DNA of 64,000 nucleotides from the NCBI RefSeq assembly GCF_029224025.1, contig NZ_CP119392.1:4028381-4092380 (forward strand), read 5' to 3'. Positions within the stretch are counted from its first letter, which is position 1; each line of letters begins with the position of its first letter. Source of the stretch: Rhodanobacter sp. AS-Z3. Its GTDB lineage: Bacteria > Pseudomonadota > Gammaproteobacteria > Xanthomonadales > Rhodanobacteraceae. The notes below the pieces were generated by a model. That model saw only the letters and a program-made list of their open reading frames with translations. It did no database searches and was not told where the DNA came from. The translations under genes were made by a program, and so were the position numbers. Below are positions 9,257 to 19,400 of the stretch, in pieces.

Positions 9257-10319
9257 CGACGACGCTCAGCCATGAAAATTGTCGATGGCACGCAATTTTG
9301 GCTCAGGCCAAGGTTTGCACAGCACCATGGCCCGCGCCAGTCGCGGCAGCAACTCGGCGAGGCGAAACCGACGGTTGAACCGGTAGGCCGCCTCGGCCAG
9401 GTAGCGCCGCGCGTACTTGGCCTGCCGCATGGCGTGGTAACAGCCGCTGATGGCGCGTTTGACGTTGCCGAGCACCACGTTCACCCAGCGCGCGCCCTTG
9501 ACCTCGGTCGCGGTACGTCCACCTTCGGTTTCCAGCACGGTATGTGCATGATCCAATTCGACGACGCGCCGGAAGCAGCCCAATCCATCGCTGAAGACTT
9601 CCGCATCGGGTGCAAGGCGCCGCTTGCCCCAGTCGGTGAGTGCGACATTGTCGAAGCTACGCACCGGCTCGATGACGGCGAAGGTCGGGTGTTCCAGCGT
9701 TTCGTCAGTGGATACGGCCACCACGAACGGCTGTTTGTTTTCCGATCCGCGTCCTGGCTTGCCGCCGTTGCGTTCGCCGCCCAGGTAGGCATCATCGATC
9801 TGCACGAAATCCGTGAGTTGGCGCGGTTCTTCACGTTCAGTCATGGTCTGCATGATCTTGTGCTTGAGCTTCCAGGCGGTGTCGTAGCACACGCCAAGGT
9901 GCCTCTTCAGTTCCAGCGCGGACATATTGGTCTTGCTGCCGGTCAACAGATGCATCGCCAAGAACCACGTCGTCAGCGGGAGCTTGCTGCCCTCAAACGC
10001 CGTCCCGCTGGTCAGCGTCGTCTGATGCCTGCACGTGCGGCATTGGTAGTACACCCGGCCCGCGCGGCGAAACTTCGAGCGCGGCCGGCTATCGCACTTC
10101 GGGCAGCGGAACCCCTTCGGCCAGCGCGCCCTGTACAGCGCCCGGTAGCACCTGGCTTCGGTGCCGTACCGCTGGATGAACTGCGCCATCGACAACCCCG
10201 CCTGGAACTGCACTTGGTTCATAGCCATGACGACTCTCCGTCTCCTAACATGACATCGAGGCTGCGCCGGGCACGTCTCAAATCACGCGACCGCCAACTG
10301 AGCGTCGTCGCTAATCAGG
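9248..10319 (-). mobile_element. IS1595-family insertion sequence with 8-bp target duplication
   Basis: Perfect 22-bp terminal inverted repeats (starting CCTGATTAGCGACG) lie at 9248-9269 and 10298-10319. They are flanked by the direct repeat ACTCGCCA at 9240-9247 and 10320-10327. An 8-bp duplication is typical of IS1595, so the insertion is structurally complete and probably recent. It lies ~130 bp upstream of the first gene of the NRPS operon. Confidence 0.9.
9266..10228 (-). CDS. IS1595-family transposase (ISXO2-like)
   Basis: A 320-residue transposase with an N-terminal zinc ribbon (CPKC and CRTC pairs) and a DDE-type catalytic domain: DDAYLGGERNGGK, then VFSDGLGCF and the C-terminal RWVNVVLGNVKRAISGCYH and YRFNRRF blocks. 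It is full length and uninterrupted, and sits within the inverted repeats. Confidence 0.9.
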   Translation of the reverse strand: MAMNQVQFQAGLSMAQFIQRYGTEARCYRALYRARWPKGFRCPKCDSRPRSKFRRAGRVYYQCRTCRHQTTLTSGTAFEGSKLPLTTWFLAMHLLTGSKTNMSALELKRHLGVCYDTAWKLKHKIMQTMTEREEPRQLTDFVQIDDAYLGGERNGGKPGRGSENKQPFVVAVSTDETLEHPTFAVIEPVRSFDNVALTDWGKRRLAPDAEVFSDGLGCFRRVVELDHAHTVLETEGGRTATEVKGARWVNVVLGNVKRAISGCYHAMRQAKYARRYLAEAAYRFNRRFRLAELLPRLARAMVLCKPWPEPKLRAIDNFHG

Positions 10320-10327
10320 ACTCGCCA

Positions 10328-10460
10328 TGCTTGCAGCATGCGATTCACTTCGGTATCGTCTATCAATGTACATTTCAGACACCGCCATTCCTTTGTAATA
10401 ATATTTGGACCTTGTCGACAGTGTTCTTTAAGGCCCAGATCGGCAGCCCAAGGGATAGTA
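10328..10460 (+). promoter_or_regulatory. Leader region of the NRPS operon (promoter candidate)
   Basis: This is the only gene-free space between the IS1595 target duplication and the first operon gene. It contains an AT-rich TAATAATATT (10396-10405) that could serve as a -10, but only a weak -35 match (TTTCAG). The native upstream region may have been separated by the insertion sequences. An outward promoter from IS1595 is also possible. Confidence 0.3.
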
Positions 10461-11003
10461 ATGGATTACGACGTTAAATCACCGCTGTCGGCCGAACGCT
10501 GTGAATCGGCCTATGGCTCACTCTCCGAAGTCCCCTTTAGGCGCATCGATCACATCGCTCTTGCGGTGCGCGATCTCGAAGAAGCAGTACATCTTTTCGG
10601 GAATATCCTTGGCTTCGAGCTAAAAGGCCGCCGACAAATCCGCGGTGCGACCACCGGCATGATCTCTGCCGAAATGGAAATCAACGGCATGCGGTTCGTG
10701 CTTTGCCAAGGGACGGAACCCCAATCGCAGGTATCCCAACTGATCGAGAATTTCGGCGTTGGCTTGGCGCATGTGGCATTTGAGGTCGAGGACGTAGAGC
10801 AAACGGTCGAGATGCTTCGCAACCGTGGCATGGGCTTCGATACCAATGTCATTCGCGGTTCCGGTCTTACGCAATCGTTCACTACGCGCTGCCACAATAC
10901 CGGCATGAGTTTTGAGCTCATTCATCGCGAAGGCGAGGATGGTTTTCTCGAAGGCAACGTGCAGGCGTTGTTTGACCAGTTGGAACAGGGTAACAAGTAC
11001 TGA
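10461..11003 (+). CDS. Half-size hydroxymandelate synthase / HPPD-like VOC protein
   Basis: A 180-residue single VOC unit; the ATG at 10461 follows AAGGGA. It aligns with the C-terminal catalytic half of 4-hydroxyphenylpyruvate dioxygenase (HPPD) and hydroxymandelate synthase, which convert (4-hydroxy)phenylpyruvate using Fe(II). The expected 2-His-1-carboxylate ligands are all present: His31 (RIDHIAL), His104 (LAHVAFEV) and Glu152 (MSFELIHR). The C-terminal GFLEGNVQALFDQLE is an HPPD/HMS signature, not typical of methylmalonyl-CoA epimerases. Known HMS and HPPD proteins are ~350 residues with two domains, and this one lacks the N-terminal domain. It is first in the NRPS operon, 84 bp before the aminotransferase. 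I infer mandelate or hydroxymandelate formation for arylglycine supply. A glyoxalase-like or resistance role is the alternative. Confidence 0.65.
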   Translation: MDYDVKSPLSAERCESAYGSLSEVPFRRIDHIALAVRDLEEAVHLFGNILGFELKGRRQIRGATTGMISAEMEINGMRFVLCQGTEPQSQVSQLIENFGVGLAHVAFEVEDVEQTVEMLRNRGMGFDTNVIRGSGLTQSFTTRCHNTGMSFELIHREGEDGFLEGNVQALFDQLEQGNKY

Positions 11004-11087
11004 CGCTTTAAATGGATGCTGCCGGGCCGCCGGGGGGTGGCGCTGAGCCGTTGTGAGTGTGCGTTGGAAAATTTATCTGGGGGAGTA

Positions 11088-12353
11088 ATGGCAATTCCGG
11101 GGAACAATTCTGTCATGAATTTTCTTAATGAAGTCGCCGAGGCTTATCCAGCGGCGATTTCGTTGGCAGCTGGACGTCCGGGTAACCAGTTATTCGACGA
11201 GATTGATACAGAATCCCTGAGTCGCTGGTTGGCCACCTTTCGCGGTACCGCTCCTTTATCGAGCCTGTTGCAGTACGGCCGCACTGCGGGCCTGATTCAT
11301 GAGCTCGTCGCGCGCCAGATCACCAACGACGACGGCGTACCTGCTTGCGCGGATCGCATGGTCGTTACGGCGGGGTGTCAGGAAGCGCTTGCATTGTGCG
11401 TGCCAGAGCTGTGTCGGGAAGCGAGTGATGTGCTGCTGGTGCGTAACCCTTGCTACATCGGCATCACCGGCGCTGCAGCCGGCGCATCAGTCGCGTTGCA
11501 GTCATTGGATGGAAACATCTCTGGCATCGATGCACAGATTGAATCGGCCGTTGCACAGTTGACAACAAGTGGACGCAGTGCGCGCGCTGTCTATCTCGTG
11601 CCGGATTTTGACAATCCCACCGGCGAAGTTATATCGCTGGAACAGCGCCGCGCGATTCTTGCGATGTGTGCACGTCATCGTATCGTGGTGCTTGAAGACA
11701 ACCCGTACGGAATGTTCCGCTACGAAGGCACCCCGATTCCACCCATGGCGGCGCTCGACGACACGGGCTGTGTCATCTACTTCTCTACCTATTCGAAGAC
11801 TATTGCCCCCACCATGCGTGTTGGTGCCGTGATGCTGCCGGAAAGTCTGTTTGGTGATCGTGGCGCATCCGTCGCACTGTACAAGGCGATCGTGGAGCGA
11901 AAGAGCTTTGTTACGGTCAATACCAGTCAACTGTGCCAAGCCATTGTCGGCGGCTTGCTGATCGAGCGCGATTGCAGTTTGCGCAGCTGGCTCAGCCCCA
12001 CCGTGGAGATGTACCGGCGCAATCGCGACGAAATGCTTGCGCAGCTCGCCGAGAGTTTCCCCACTGGCAGGGCAGCGGTTAACTGGAACCAGCCTGAAGG
12101 TGGCTTTTTTCTTTGCGTGGATGTGCCGATGCGCTTCGATGGCGACGCTGCCACCGAGTGCGCTACCCGCGATGGCGTGATCGTGTTGCCGATGTCCTTC
12201 TTCGCGTTCGACGCGACACAGGACCAGCGGATCCGTCTCGCATTCAGCGCAGTCGAGCCGGATCGCATCCGTGCCGGTATTGTTGGACTGTCCCGATTCG
12301 TCGCACGCCGTGTCGGGACGCACGTTCGCCGCGAACATTCCTTGGCGATCTGA
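11088..12353 (+). CDS. PLP-dependent class I/II aminotransferase (possible arylglycine aminotransferase)
   Basis: A 421-residue fold-type I aminotransferase. The ATG at 11088 is chosen for the GGGGGAG just upstream; the frame is open further back without homology. Visible elements are LQYGRTAGLIHELVA, TAGCQEALALC, YLVPDFDNPTGEVIS (the NPTG motif), LEDNPYGMFRY (Asp for the PLP nitrogen) and the Schiff-base lysine Lys237 in STYSKTIAPTMRVG. This is the MocR/ARO8-like family that includes HpgT, which aminates 4-hydroxybenzoylformate to hydroxyphenylglycine in glycopeptide pathways. The operon position between the HMS-like protein and the NRPS supports a precursor role. The exact 2-oxo acid is not shown by the sequence. 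Confidence 0.75.
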   Translation: MAIPGNNSVMNFLNEVAEAYPAAISLAAGRPGNQLFDEIDTESLSRWLATFRGTAPLSSLLQYGRTAGLIHELVARQITNDDGVPACADRMVVTAGCQEALALCVPELCREASDVLLVRNPCYIGITGAAAGASVALQSLDGNISGIDAQIESAVAQLTTSGRSARAVYLVPDFDNPTGEVISLEQRRAILAMCARHRIVVLEDNPYGMFRYEGTPIPPMAALDDTGCVIYFSTYSKTIAPTMRVGAVMLPESLFGDRGASVALYKAIVERKSFVTVNTSQLCQAIVGGLLIERDCSLRSWLSPTVEMYRRNRDEMLAQLAESFPTGRAAVNWNQPEGGFFLCVDVPMRFDGDAATECATRDGVIVLPMSFFAFDATQDQRIRLAFSAVEPDRIRAGIVGLSRFVARRVGTHVRREHSLAI

Positions 12354-12420
12354 TAACGGGGCGACGCGGTGAATTTCTCCGTGTCTCTCCTTCGCAAACC
12401 AACGATCGCGGAGAATCGGC

Positions 12421-13866
12421 ATGGGAATGCCGGCAAAGCGCGGCGTACCTGACTACGTGAGGGATGGCATGAAGCTGAGTCACATTGAGCACTATCTGAT
12501 GCAGGGCATCCAGACGCTACGTCGCGACGACCCGGAACTGTTCGACATTCTCGAACGCGAGCATCAGCGGCAATCGGAGTCACTTTCTCTTATCGCCTCC
12601 AGCGGCGGCACCGATTCATCAGTGCTAGCGACGGTAGGCAGCACCATCGTCAATGTCACGGCCGAAGGGTATCCGGGCAAGCGCTATCACGCAGGCTGTC
12701 GATTTGTCGACATGGCCGAACAGCTCGCCATCGATCGCGCGAAGAAGGTATTCGGCGCACGCTACGTCAACGTGCAGCCGCATTGCGCAAGTTTCGCCAA
12801 TCACACGGTGATGCAGTCCCTGCTCTCGCCCGGCGACACGATCCTCGGCATGTCGCTGGATCAAGGCGGCCATCTGACCCATGGATCCCCGGTCAATCTC
12901 AGCGGCAGGCTTTACAGGGCCATCGGCTACGGCCTGGATTCAAAGGGACTCATTGATTATGGCCAATTGCGCGAGCAGGCCCTCGAACATCGTCCGGGAC
13001 TGATCGTTTGCGGCACAACCTCCTACACTCGTGTCATCGACTTTGATCGCATTCGTGGTGCAGCCGATGAAGTCGGTGCCTATGTGCTTGCCGACATCAC
13101 GCATATCGCAGGCCTGGTAGCAGCCGGCGTCCATCCAAGCCCTATCGATGCGGCACACTTCACCACCACCTGTACGTTCAAGCAACTCTACGGCCCGCGT
13201 GGCGCGCTCATCATGATGGGGCGCGACGCCGATACCATCGGGCCTGATGGCGCGCGCACCTTGTCCAACGGCATCCAGAGCGCCGTGTTTCCGCTCATGC
13301 AGGGCTCTCCCGAAGTGCACACCATTGCCGCCAAAGCGCGTGCCATGGGCCGTCTGCTCGAGCCAGAGTTTCGCGACCTGGCGCGCCGCATCCATGCCAA
13401 CGCGGCAACGCTTGCCGATGCCCTGCAGGCGCGCGGCTACGAAGTCATTAGTGGCGGCACCGATAACCACATTGTCCTGTTCCGCGTGCCGTCGCATCTC
13501 AACGGAGAGGTAGCGACACGTGCACTGGAGCACTGCGGGATCCTGGTGAATAAGAACAAGATTCCTGGCGACTACCGAAGCGCGGCAACTGCGAGCGGTC
13601 TGCGTCTGGGCAGCAATACCGTATCGCTGCGCGGCATGGGCAAGAAGCAGATGCACGAGGCCATCGAACTGATTGATGTCGTGCTTAAGCATGCGCATGC
13701 CAGCGGCGGTGGCAGTTTCGAGCTCGATGAAAACGTGTACGACCAGGTGAACGGCAGCGTGCGTGAGCTATGCCGCATGTATCCGATGCCGTACGACGCG
13801 CTGCCATCGATGCGCGTCGAGCCAGGCCAAGCCGTCACGGAGCCTGCTGTCGCACTTGCGCCTTGA
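12421..13866 (+). CDS. Divergent serine hydroxymethyltransferase-like PLP enzyme
   Basis: A 481-residue protein clearly of SHMT ancestry (TAEGYPGKRY, GGHLTHGSPVN, HIAGLVAAGVHPSP, LYGPRGALIMMG), with the PLP lysine at Lys254. Key SHMT residues have changed. The catalytic Glu of IASEN is replaced (IASSGG, Ser61). The His before the PLP lysine is Phe (TFK). The Tyr before AEGYPGKR is Thr, and the second Tyr of KRYY is His. It is therefore unlikely to be a housekeeping glycine/serine enzyme. SHMT-like enzymes in natural-product clusters include threonine transaldolases (ObiH, LipK, fluorothreonine transaldolase) that make beta-hydroxy amino acids. A similar tailored-monomer role is an inference. 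The start at 12421 has GGAG 8 bases upstream; the ATG at 12469, also with a good site, is an alternative. Confidence 0.75.
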   Translation: MGMPAKRGVPDYVRDGMKLSHIEHYLMQGIQTLRRDDPELFDILEREHQRQSESLSLIASSGGTDSSVLATVGSTIVNVTAEGYPGKRYHAGCRFVDMAEQLAIDRAKKVFGARYVNVQPHCASFANHTVMQSLLSPGDTILGMSLDQGGHLTHGSPVNLSGRLYRAIGYGLDSKGLIDYGQLREQALEHRPGLIVCGTTSYTRVIDFDRIRGAADEVGAYVLADITHIAGLVAAGVHPSPIDAAHFTTTCTFKQLYGPRGALIMMGRDADTIGPDGARTLSNGIQSAVFPLMQGSPEVHTIAAKARAMGRLLEPEFRDLARRIHANAATLADALQARGYEVISGGTDNHIVLFRVPSHLNGEVATRALEHCGILVNKNKIPGDYRSAATASGLRLGSNTVSLRGMGKKQMHEAIELIDVVLKHAHASGGGSFELDENVYDQVNGSVRELCRMYPMPYDALPSMRVEPGQAVTEPAVALAP

Positions 13867-13939
13867 TTCACACGTTGAAACGCGCCGTGCAATCCACGGT
13901 GCGACGGTTCGGTTTTTGCCAATTTCAAGGATAGTTACC

Positions 13940-16450
13940 TTGCACGAGTCCATTCCGTCCCCCGAACGCCATTCCATCCCTTCGGATACGGAAGAAGACT
14001 TCTGGCGTGATTACCTTGCTGGCCTGCTAACGACAACGCGAATCGGAATGGAGCGCGAAGACGCACTATCGCCTGACGAGTTCGCCGTCGTTCGTACGAC
14101 ACTTGATGCCAGCTCGCTGGATGGCGATGCGGCTCTTGAAACGTATGCTTGCGCGGCGTGGGCCCGCCTGCTTGCCACGTACAGCGGTGAAAACGATGTT
14201 GTTTTCGGCGTTGCAGGAGGGCGACCGCTACGCGTACGCGTGGATCCTGCGCAGCGTATCGCTACTTTTCTGGAAACGGTCGCGACGACTATTGCCGACG
14301 TATCGGTGCGGCGAGCCACCCCACTCGCTCGCCTGCGTGAGCTGGCAAACCTCGAACCGGGCACGCCACTGTTTGACACCGCCTTGTACGTTGGAAAGCA
14401 ACAAGGCGTTGAAACAGATGCGGCGTCATCGTCCCTCATTGTGTCGATCGTTGGTGCTCCGACGGTTGAGATCACATTGCGTTACGCAGTGGCCCGCATG
14501 AGCGCCACGGCAGCGGCAGAAGTGCTTGATCAGCTGCGCATGCTGGTCGAAGCGCTATGGGGGCGTGGCGACAGCACGTTGCATGCCGCACCCACTGTGG
14601 CAGGACCTTACGCCGCGCGGGCACTGCACGAATGGAATGCCACTGCGGAAGCTTATGACGATCAGGTGACCCTGCATGGCCTGGTTGAGCGGCAGGCCAC
14701 TGCGCATCCGCAGCGCCTGGCCGTCGTCGCCGACGATGGCGCATGGAGCTACGACGAACTGGATCGACGCGCAAATCAGGTTGCACATCGCCTGGTTGCG
14801 CTTGGTGTAAGGCCCGGCGATCAGGTGGGACTCTGCGCGGAGAAATCGGCAGCAACGGTGGCAGGCATGCTCGGCGTGATGAAAGCCGGCGCCGCCTACG
14901 TGCCCATCGATCCGGGCTACCCGGCAAGTCGCATCAGTTACATGGCCGGCGACGCACAATTGAGTGCATTGCTGACCTGGGGCCAGGGCGCAGTCGCCAC
15001 GGCAGAACTCAAACTTCCTCGCATCGCGCTCGATGAATGGAGAACCCTCGCCGAGTATTCGGTGAAACCGTTGTCGCACAACGTGCCCGCAGACGCATTC
15101 GCGTACGCAATCTATACCTCTGGCTCCACCGGCCAACCCAAGTGCGTGCTGCTCAATCATCGCGGCCGCATCAACAACATCGAGGACTACTGCCGCCGCC
15201 TCGAACTCGGCGAAACCGATCGCGTCTTGTGCGTCTCATCGCTGAGTTTCGATATTTCTGTGTGCAACATTTTCTGCATGTTCCGCTCGGGCGGTTGCGT
15301 GATCTTTCCGTCGCTCGATCACCTGAAGGATCCGGACCATTGGCTTGACGTCATGCAGGAGAGGTCGGTGACATTCTGGCATTCCGCACCCGCGCTGATG
15401 GATGCGTTGCTGGAGGCCGCCAGTGAGCGTCGCTACGACCGCAACAGCTTGCGTGTCGCGCTACTGGGTGGTGACTGGGTTCCGCTGTCGCAACCAAACC
15501 GTGCGCGCGCGGCGTTCCCGCGAATGCGCTTCGTCACGGCCGGTGGCGCCACGGAACTGTCGATCGATTCGACTTTTTATCCGGTCGACGAGATTGATCC
15601 CGCGTGGCGAAGCATTCCCTATGGCCGACCGCTCGCCAACCAAAGCGCACTGATCCTCGATGCGGACATGGCACTCCTGCCACCGGGCGTACCTGGCGAA
15701 TTGCATCTGGGTGGTGCCGGCATGGGCGCCGGCTACATGAACAGGCCAGCCCTCACCGCCGAGAAATTCATTCCGCATCCGTGGCCAACGATACCGGGTG
15801 AACGCCTCTACCGTACCGGCGATCTTGCGCGGTACATGCCCGATGGGACAATCGAGCTGCTTGGACGCATGGATTTCCAGGTAAAGATCCGCGGCATGCG
15901 CATCGAACTGGGCGAACTGGAATCGGTACTCATCGAGCACTCATCGGTCACGGCGTGCCTCGCCAGCGCGCCGCATGATGGGGCCGGCGACCGTCGGCTG
16001 GTCGCTTACGTGGTGCCTGTTCCCGGAACCGATAACCGTCTGCATGCATCGTTGCACGAGTGGCTTGCCGCGCGGCTTCCCGTGCATCTGGTACCCGAGG
16101 CTTTCGTCACGCTGGAACGGCTGCCGCTCACACCGAACGGGAAAGTCGACCGCCGCAACCTGCCTGCTCCCGATCCGGATGCTTACTGCGCCGAGCGTGC
16201 CTACGAGCCGCCGCAGGGCGATACCGAACAAAGCCTGGCGGCCCTTTGGCAGCGGTTGCTCGGTGTGAGTCGCGTGGGCCGACACGATCACTTTCTCGAC
16301 CGGGGTGGCCATTCGCTGCACCTTGTCCGCCTGCTCAGCCGGGTCCGTCGCACATTTGGTGTCGAACTGGCACAGAGCGCACTGGCAGGTACGCAATCGC
16401 TCGCCGACATGGCAACGCTGATCGCCGGCGCTGATTCGGCATCCAGCGAA
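13940..16450 (+). other. Module 1: half-C, A (DICHLGAIDK), T
   Basis: The half-C keeps only the C-terminal subdomain (FWRDYLAGL, AAWARLLATYSGENDVVFG, TPLFDTALYVG) and has no HHxxxDG. The A domain is of the GGDWVPL / GGATELSIDS type. The by-eye code DICHLGAIDK shares D-I-x-H-L-G with hydroxyphenylglycine codes and G-A-I-D with some Arg codes, so the substrate is open. The carrier motif reads DRGGHS rather than ELGGHS. Confidence 0.6.
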
Positions 16451-19400
16451 ACGGGGCTGGTGCCGCGGCGTCCGGGCACTCCCGCATCGCCGTCGTTCGC
16501 TCAGAAACGCCTGTGGTTCATCACTCAGATGGAAGACCTTGGTGCGGCTTATCACATGCCCGCCGCATGGGTTTTGCATGGTGCGCTCAACGAAACTGCA
16601 CTGCGCGGAGCACTGAATGGCGTTCTCGATCGGCACGAGGGTCTGCGTAGCCGCTTCATAACCGTCGATGGCGAACCGGTGCTGCTTATCGATCCGATCG
16701 GAACACCGATGCCGCAATCGTTCCACGATCTGCAAGGCCGGTCCGACGCTGCGCAGGTCCTTGACCTCATTCTGGCAAACGATATCCAAGCTCCATTCGA
16801 TCTCGCCAGGGATACGCTCGCGCGTGCCAGTCTGATCCGCATGGATGCGCATGAGCATGTGCTTTTACTCGTCCAACACCACATAGTGTCGGACGGCTGG
16901 TCGTACGCGCCGCTGCTGCGCGATATCGGCGAGCTTTACGACGCTTTGGTGAAAGATGGTACCGCTTCCCTGCCGCCCTTGCCGTTGCAATACGCCGACT
17001 ACGCCGCATGGCACGGTACATGGCTTGCGGGCGAACGTGAACGTGTGCAGTCGGACTACTGGCGGCGTGCACTTGCCGGTGCACCCGCGTGCATCGCGCT
17101 GCCGACCGATCGCGAACCGCCCGCACAGCAATCGCCGAAGGGTCGCGGGCATCCCGTGCATATCGATGTCGAACTCGCGCGACGCCTTCGCCGCGTGGCC
17201 CAGCACCACGGCACCACGCTTTTCGCTGTTGTCCTCGCGGGTTGGTCCGTGGTGCTGTGGCGTCTGTCGGGACAGCACGACTTGGTGATCGGCGGAGTCA
17301 CCGCCAACCGCGGGCAGGTCGAAACCGAATCGCTCATCGGCTTCTTCGTCAACGCGCTTGCGTTACGCGTCGATCTTTCGGGCGATCCGAGCGTGACCGA
17401 ACTGCTCGAGCGCGTTCGCCACACCGTGCTTGGCGCACAGGATCACGAGGACCTTCCGTTTGAGCGGGTTGTCGAGCTGTCTCAGGTCGAGCGCCTACCA
17501 GGACGCACGCCACTGTTCCAGACGATGCTCGCGTGGCAAAGCCACGACGAGGGGAGTCTCCGACTGGCCGACCTCGCCACGGTGCCCCGGCCCGTCGCGC
17601 ACGAAACGGTACGTTTTGAATTCGAACTCACCTTGCGCGAGCAGGATGAGGCGATCGTCGGCGAACTCAACTACACCACAGCGCTGTACGACCATGCAAC
17701 GGTGGCGCGCTACCGCGACTACTTCGTTCGCGTGCTTGTCGCCATGGCGGCCGATCCGGCTCAAGCGGTCGGACACATCGCTCTAATGGGCGACGGCGAA
17801 CGCACGCAGTTGTTTGAGACCTTCAACGACACCGTCGCACAGTATCCGCACGATGTCGGCGTGCATGTGTTGTTCGAGGAACAGGTGGGCCAACGCCCTG
17901 ACGCCGTGGCACTCGTCGACGGCGATGCTTCGCTCACTTACACTGAGCTTAACACGCGCGCCAATCGCATCGCCCATCGGCTGATCGCCATCGGCGCCGG
18001 TTCAGGTGACTTCGTAGCGGTCCTGCTTGAGCGCAGCGCCGACCTGGTCATCGCTCAATTGGCTATTCTCAAGGCGCGTGCCGCTTATGTGCCGGTCGAC
18101 CCGCAACTTCCCGAAACGCGTCAAGCGTGGTTGGTCAAAGATGCTGGAGCGCGCTGGGTGATTGCTGCTTCGGCACATGCCGCGCCGGCCATCGGTGCGC
18201 CGGTGGTGGGTATTGACGAACTACTGCATGGTGAGAGTCGCGTCGACAACCCGCATCGCGAAGTCGATGCCGGTTCGGTCGCTTACGTGATGTACACCTC
18301 AGGCTCCACCGGTCTACCCAAGGGTGTGCTGGTCCCGCATCGCGCGATCAACCGTTTGGTGCGCAACAACGGTTATGCCGCATTTGGTCCGGACAGCCGG
18401 GTGGCCTTCGTCTCCAATCCCGCGTTCGACGCCGCCACTATGGATGTGTGGGGTCCGCTGCTCAATGGAGGCGTCGCCGTGGTGATCGATCACGCCACCG
18501 TGCTCTCCGTCCAGGCGTTCGTCGAAACACTGCGCCGCACCGCGGTCGATACCATCTTCCTGACAATCGCCCTGTTCAACCAGATCGCCGATGCACTGAC
18601 GGCGGTGATGCCGCAGTTGAAAACCCTGATCACCGGTGGCGAAGCCTTCGATCCCACGGTGATCGCCCGCGTGCTCAAGGGACCGCACCCGCAGCGTCTG
18701 CTCGCCGCCTACGGACCCACCGAAGCGACCACATTCACGACCACGTATCTCATCGAGGGCCATGCGCGGGAAACCAAGAGCATTCCGATCGGTCGCCCCA
18801 TCAGTAATGCGCGTCTGTATGTCTTGGATGCACATCGCCAACCGGTGCCGATGGGTGCGGTGGGGGAGTTGTATATCGGTGGCGCTGGCGTGGCGCTCGG
18901 CTACCTCAATCGTCCGGAACTAACCGCCGAACGTTTCCTGCCCGATCCGTTCGATGCACGGCCCGATGCACGCATGTATCGAACCGGCGATCTGGTCCGC
19001 TATCTGCCCGATGGCAACTTGGTTTTCATGGGGCGTGTCGATGATCAGGTGAAGATCCGCGGCTATCGCATCGAACCGGGCGAGATCGAAGCGCGATTGG
19101 CCGAGCATCCGGCGGTACGCGAAGTCGTCGTGTTGGTGCGTCAGGATCCGACCGGCGACAAGCGCCTGGTAGCTTATGTGGTGGTCGGCGCGGATGCGTC
19201 GGGCAATCTGGCGGCGGCTTTGCGTGCGCATCTGGCGCCACGTCTGCCCGACTACATGATTCCAGCTGCCTACATCGGCATGGCAGCGTTTCCGCTCACG
19301 CCAAATGGCAAACTCGATCGCAAAGCGTTGCCGGTTCCGGACGACGAAGCCTTTGCCCGTTTGGGGTATGAAGCGCCGCACGGCGAGGTCGAAACCATCC

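Noticed and set aside
10461-11003. Methylmalonyl-CoA epimerase
   Set aside because: The VOC fold and ligands would fit, but the C-terminal GFLEGNVQALFDQLE and the neighbours favour the HPPD/HMS branch. It is kept as a weaker alternative.
12421-13866. Housekeeping glycine hydroxymethyltransferase (glyA)
   Set aside because: Catalytic Glu, the His before the PLP lysine and an active-site Tyr are all replaced, and the gene is embedded in the NRPS operon.
13763-13939. N-terminal extension of NRPS-A to 13763
   Set aside because: The extension overlaps the SHMT-like gene, is rich in Cys and Arg with no homology, and lacks a ribosome binding site. The TTG at 13940 has AAGGA at ideal spacing.
13940-14590. 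Lipopeptide-type starter condensation domain
   Set aside because: The HHxxxDG lobe is absent, so the segment cannot be an active acyl-transferring starter domain.
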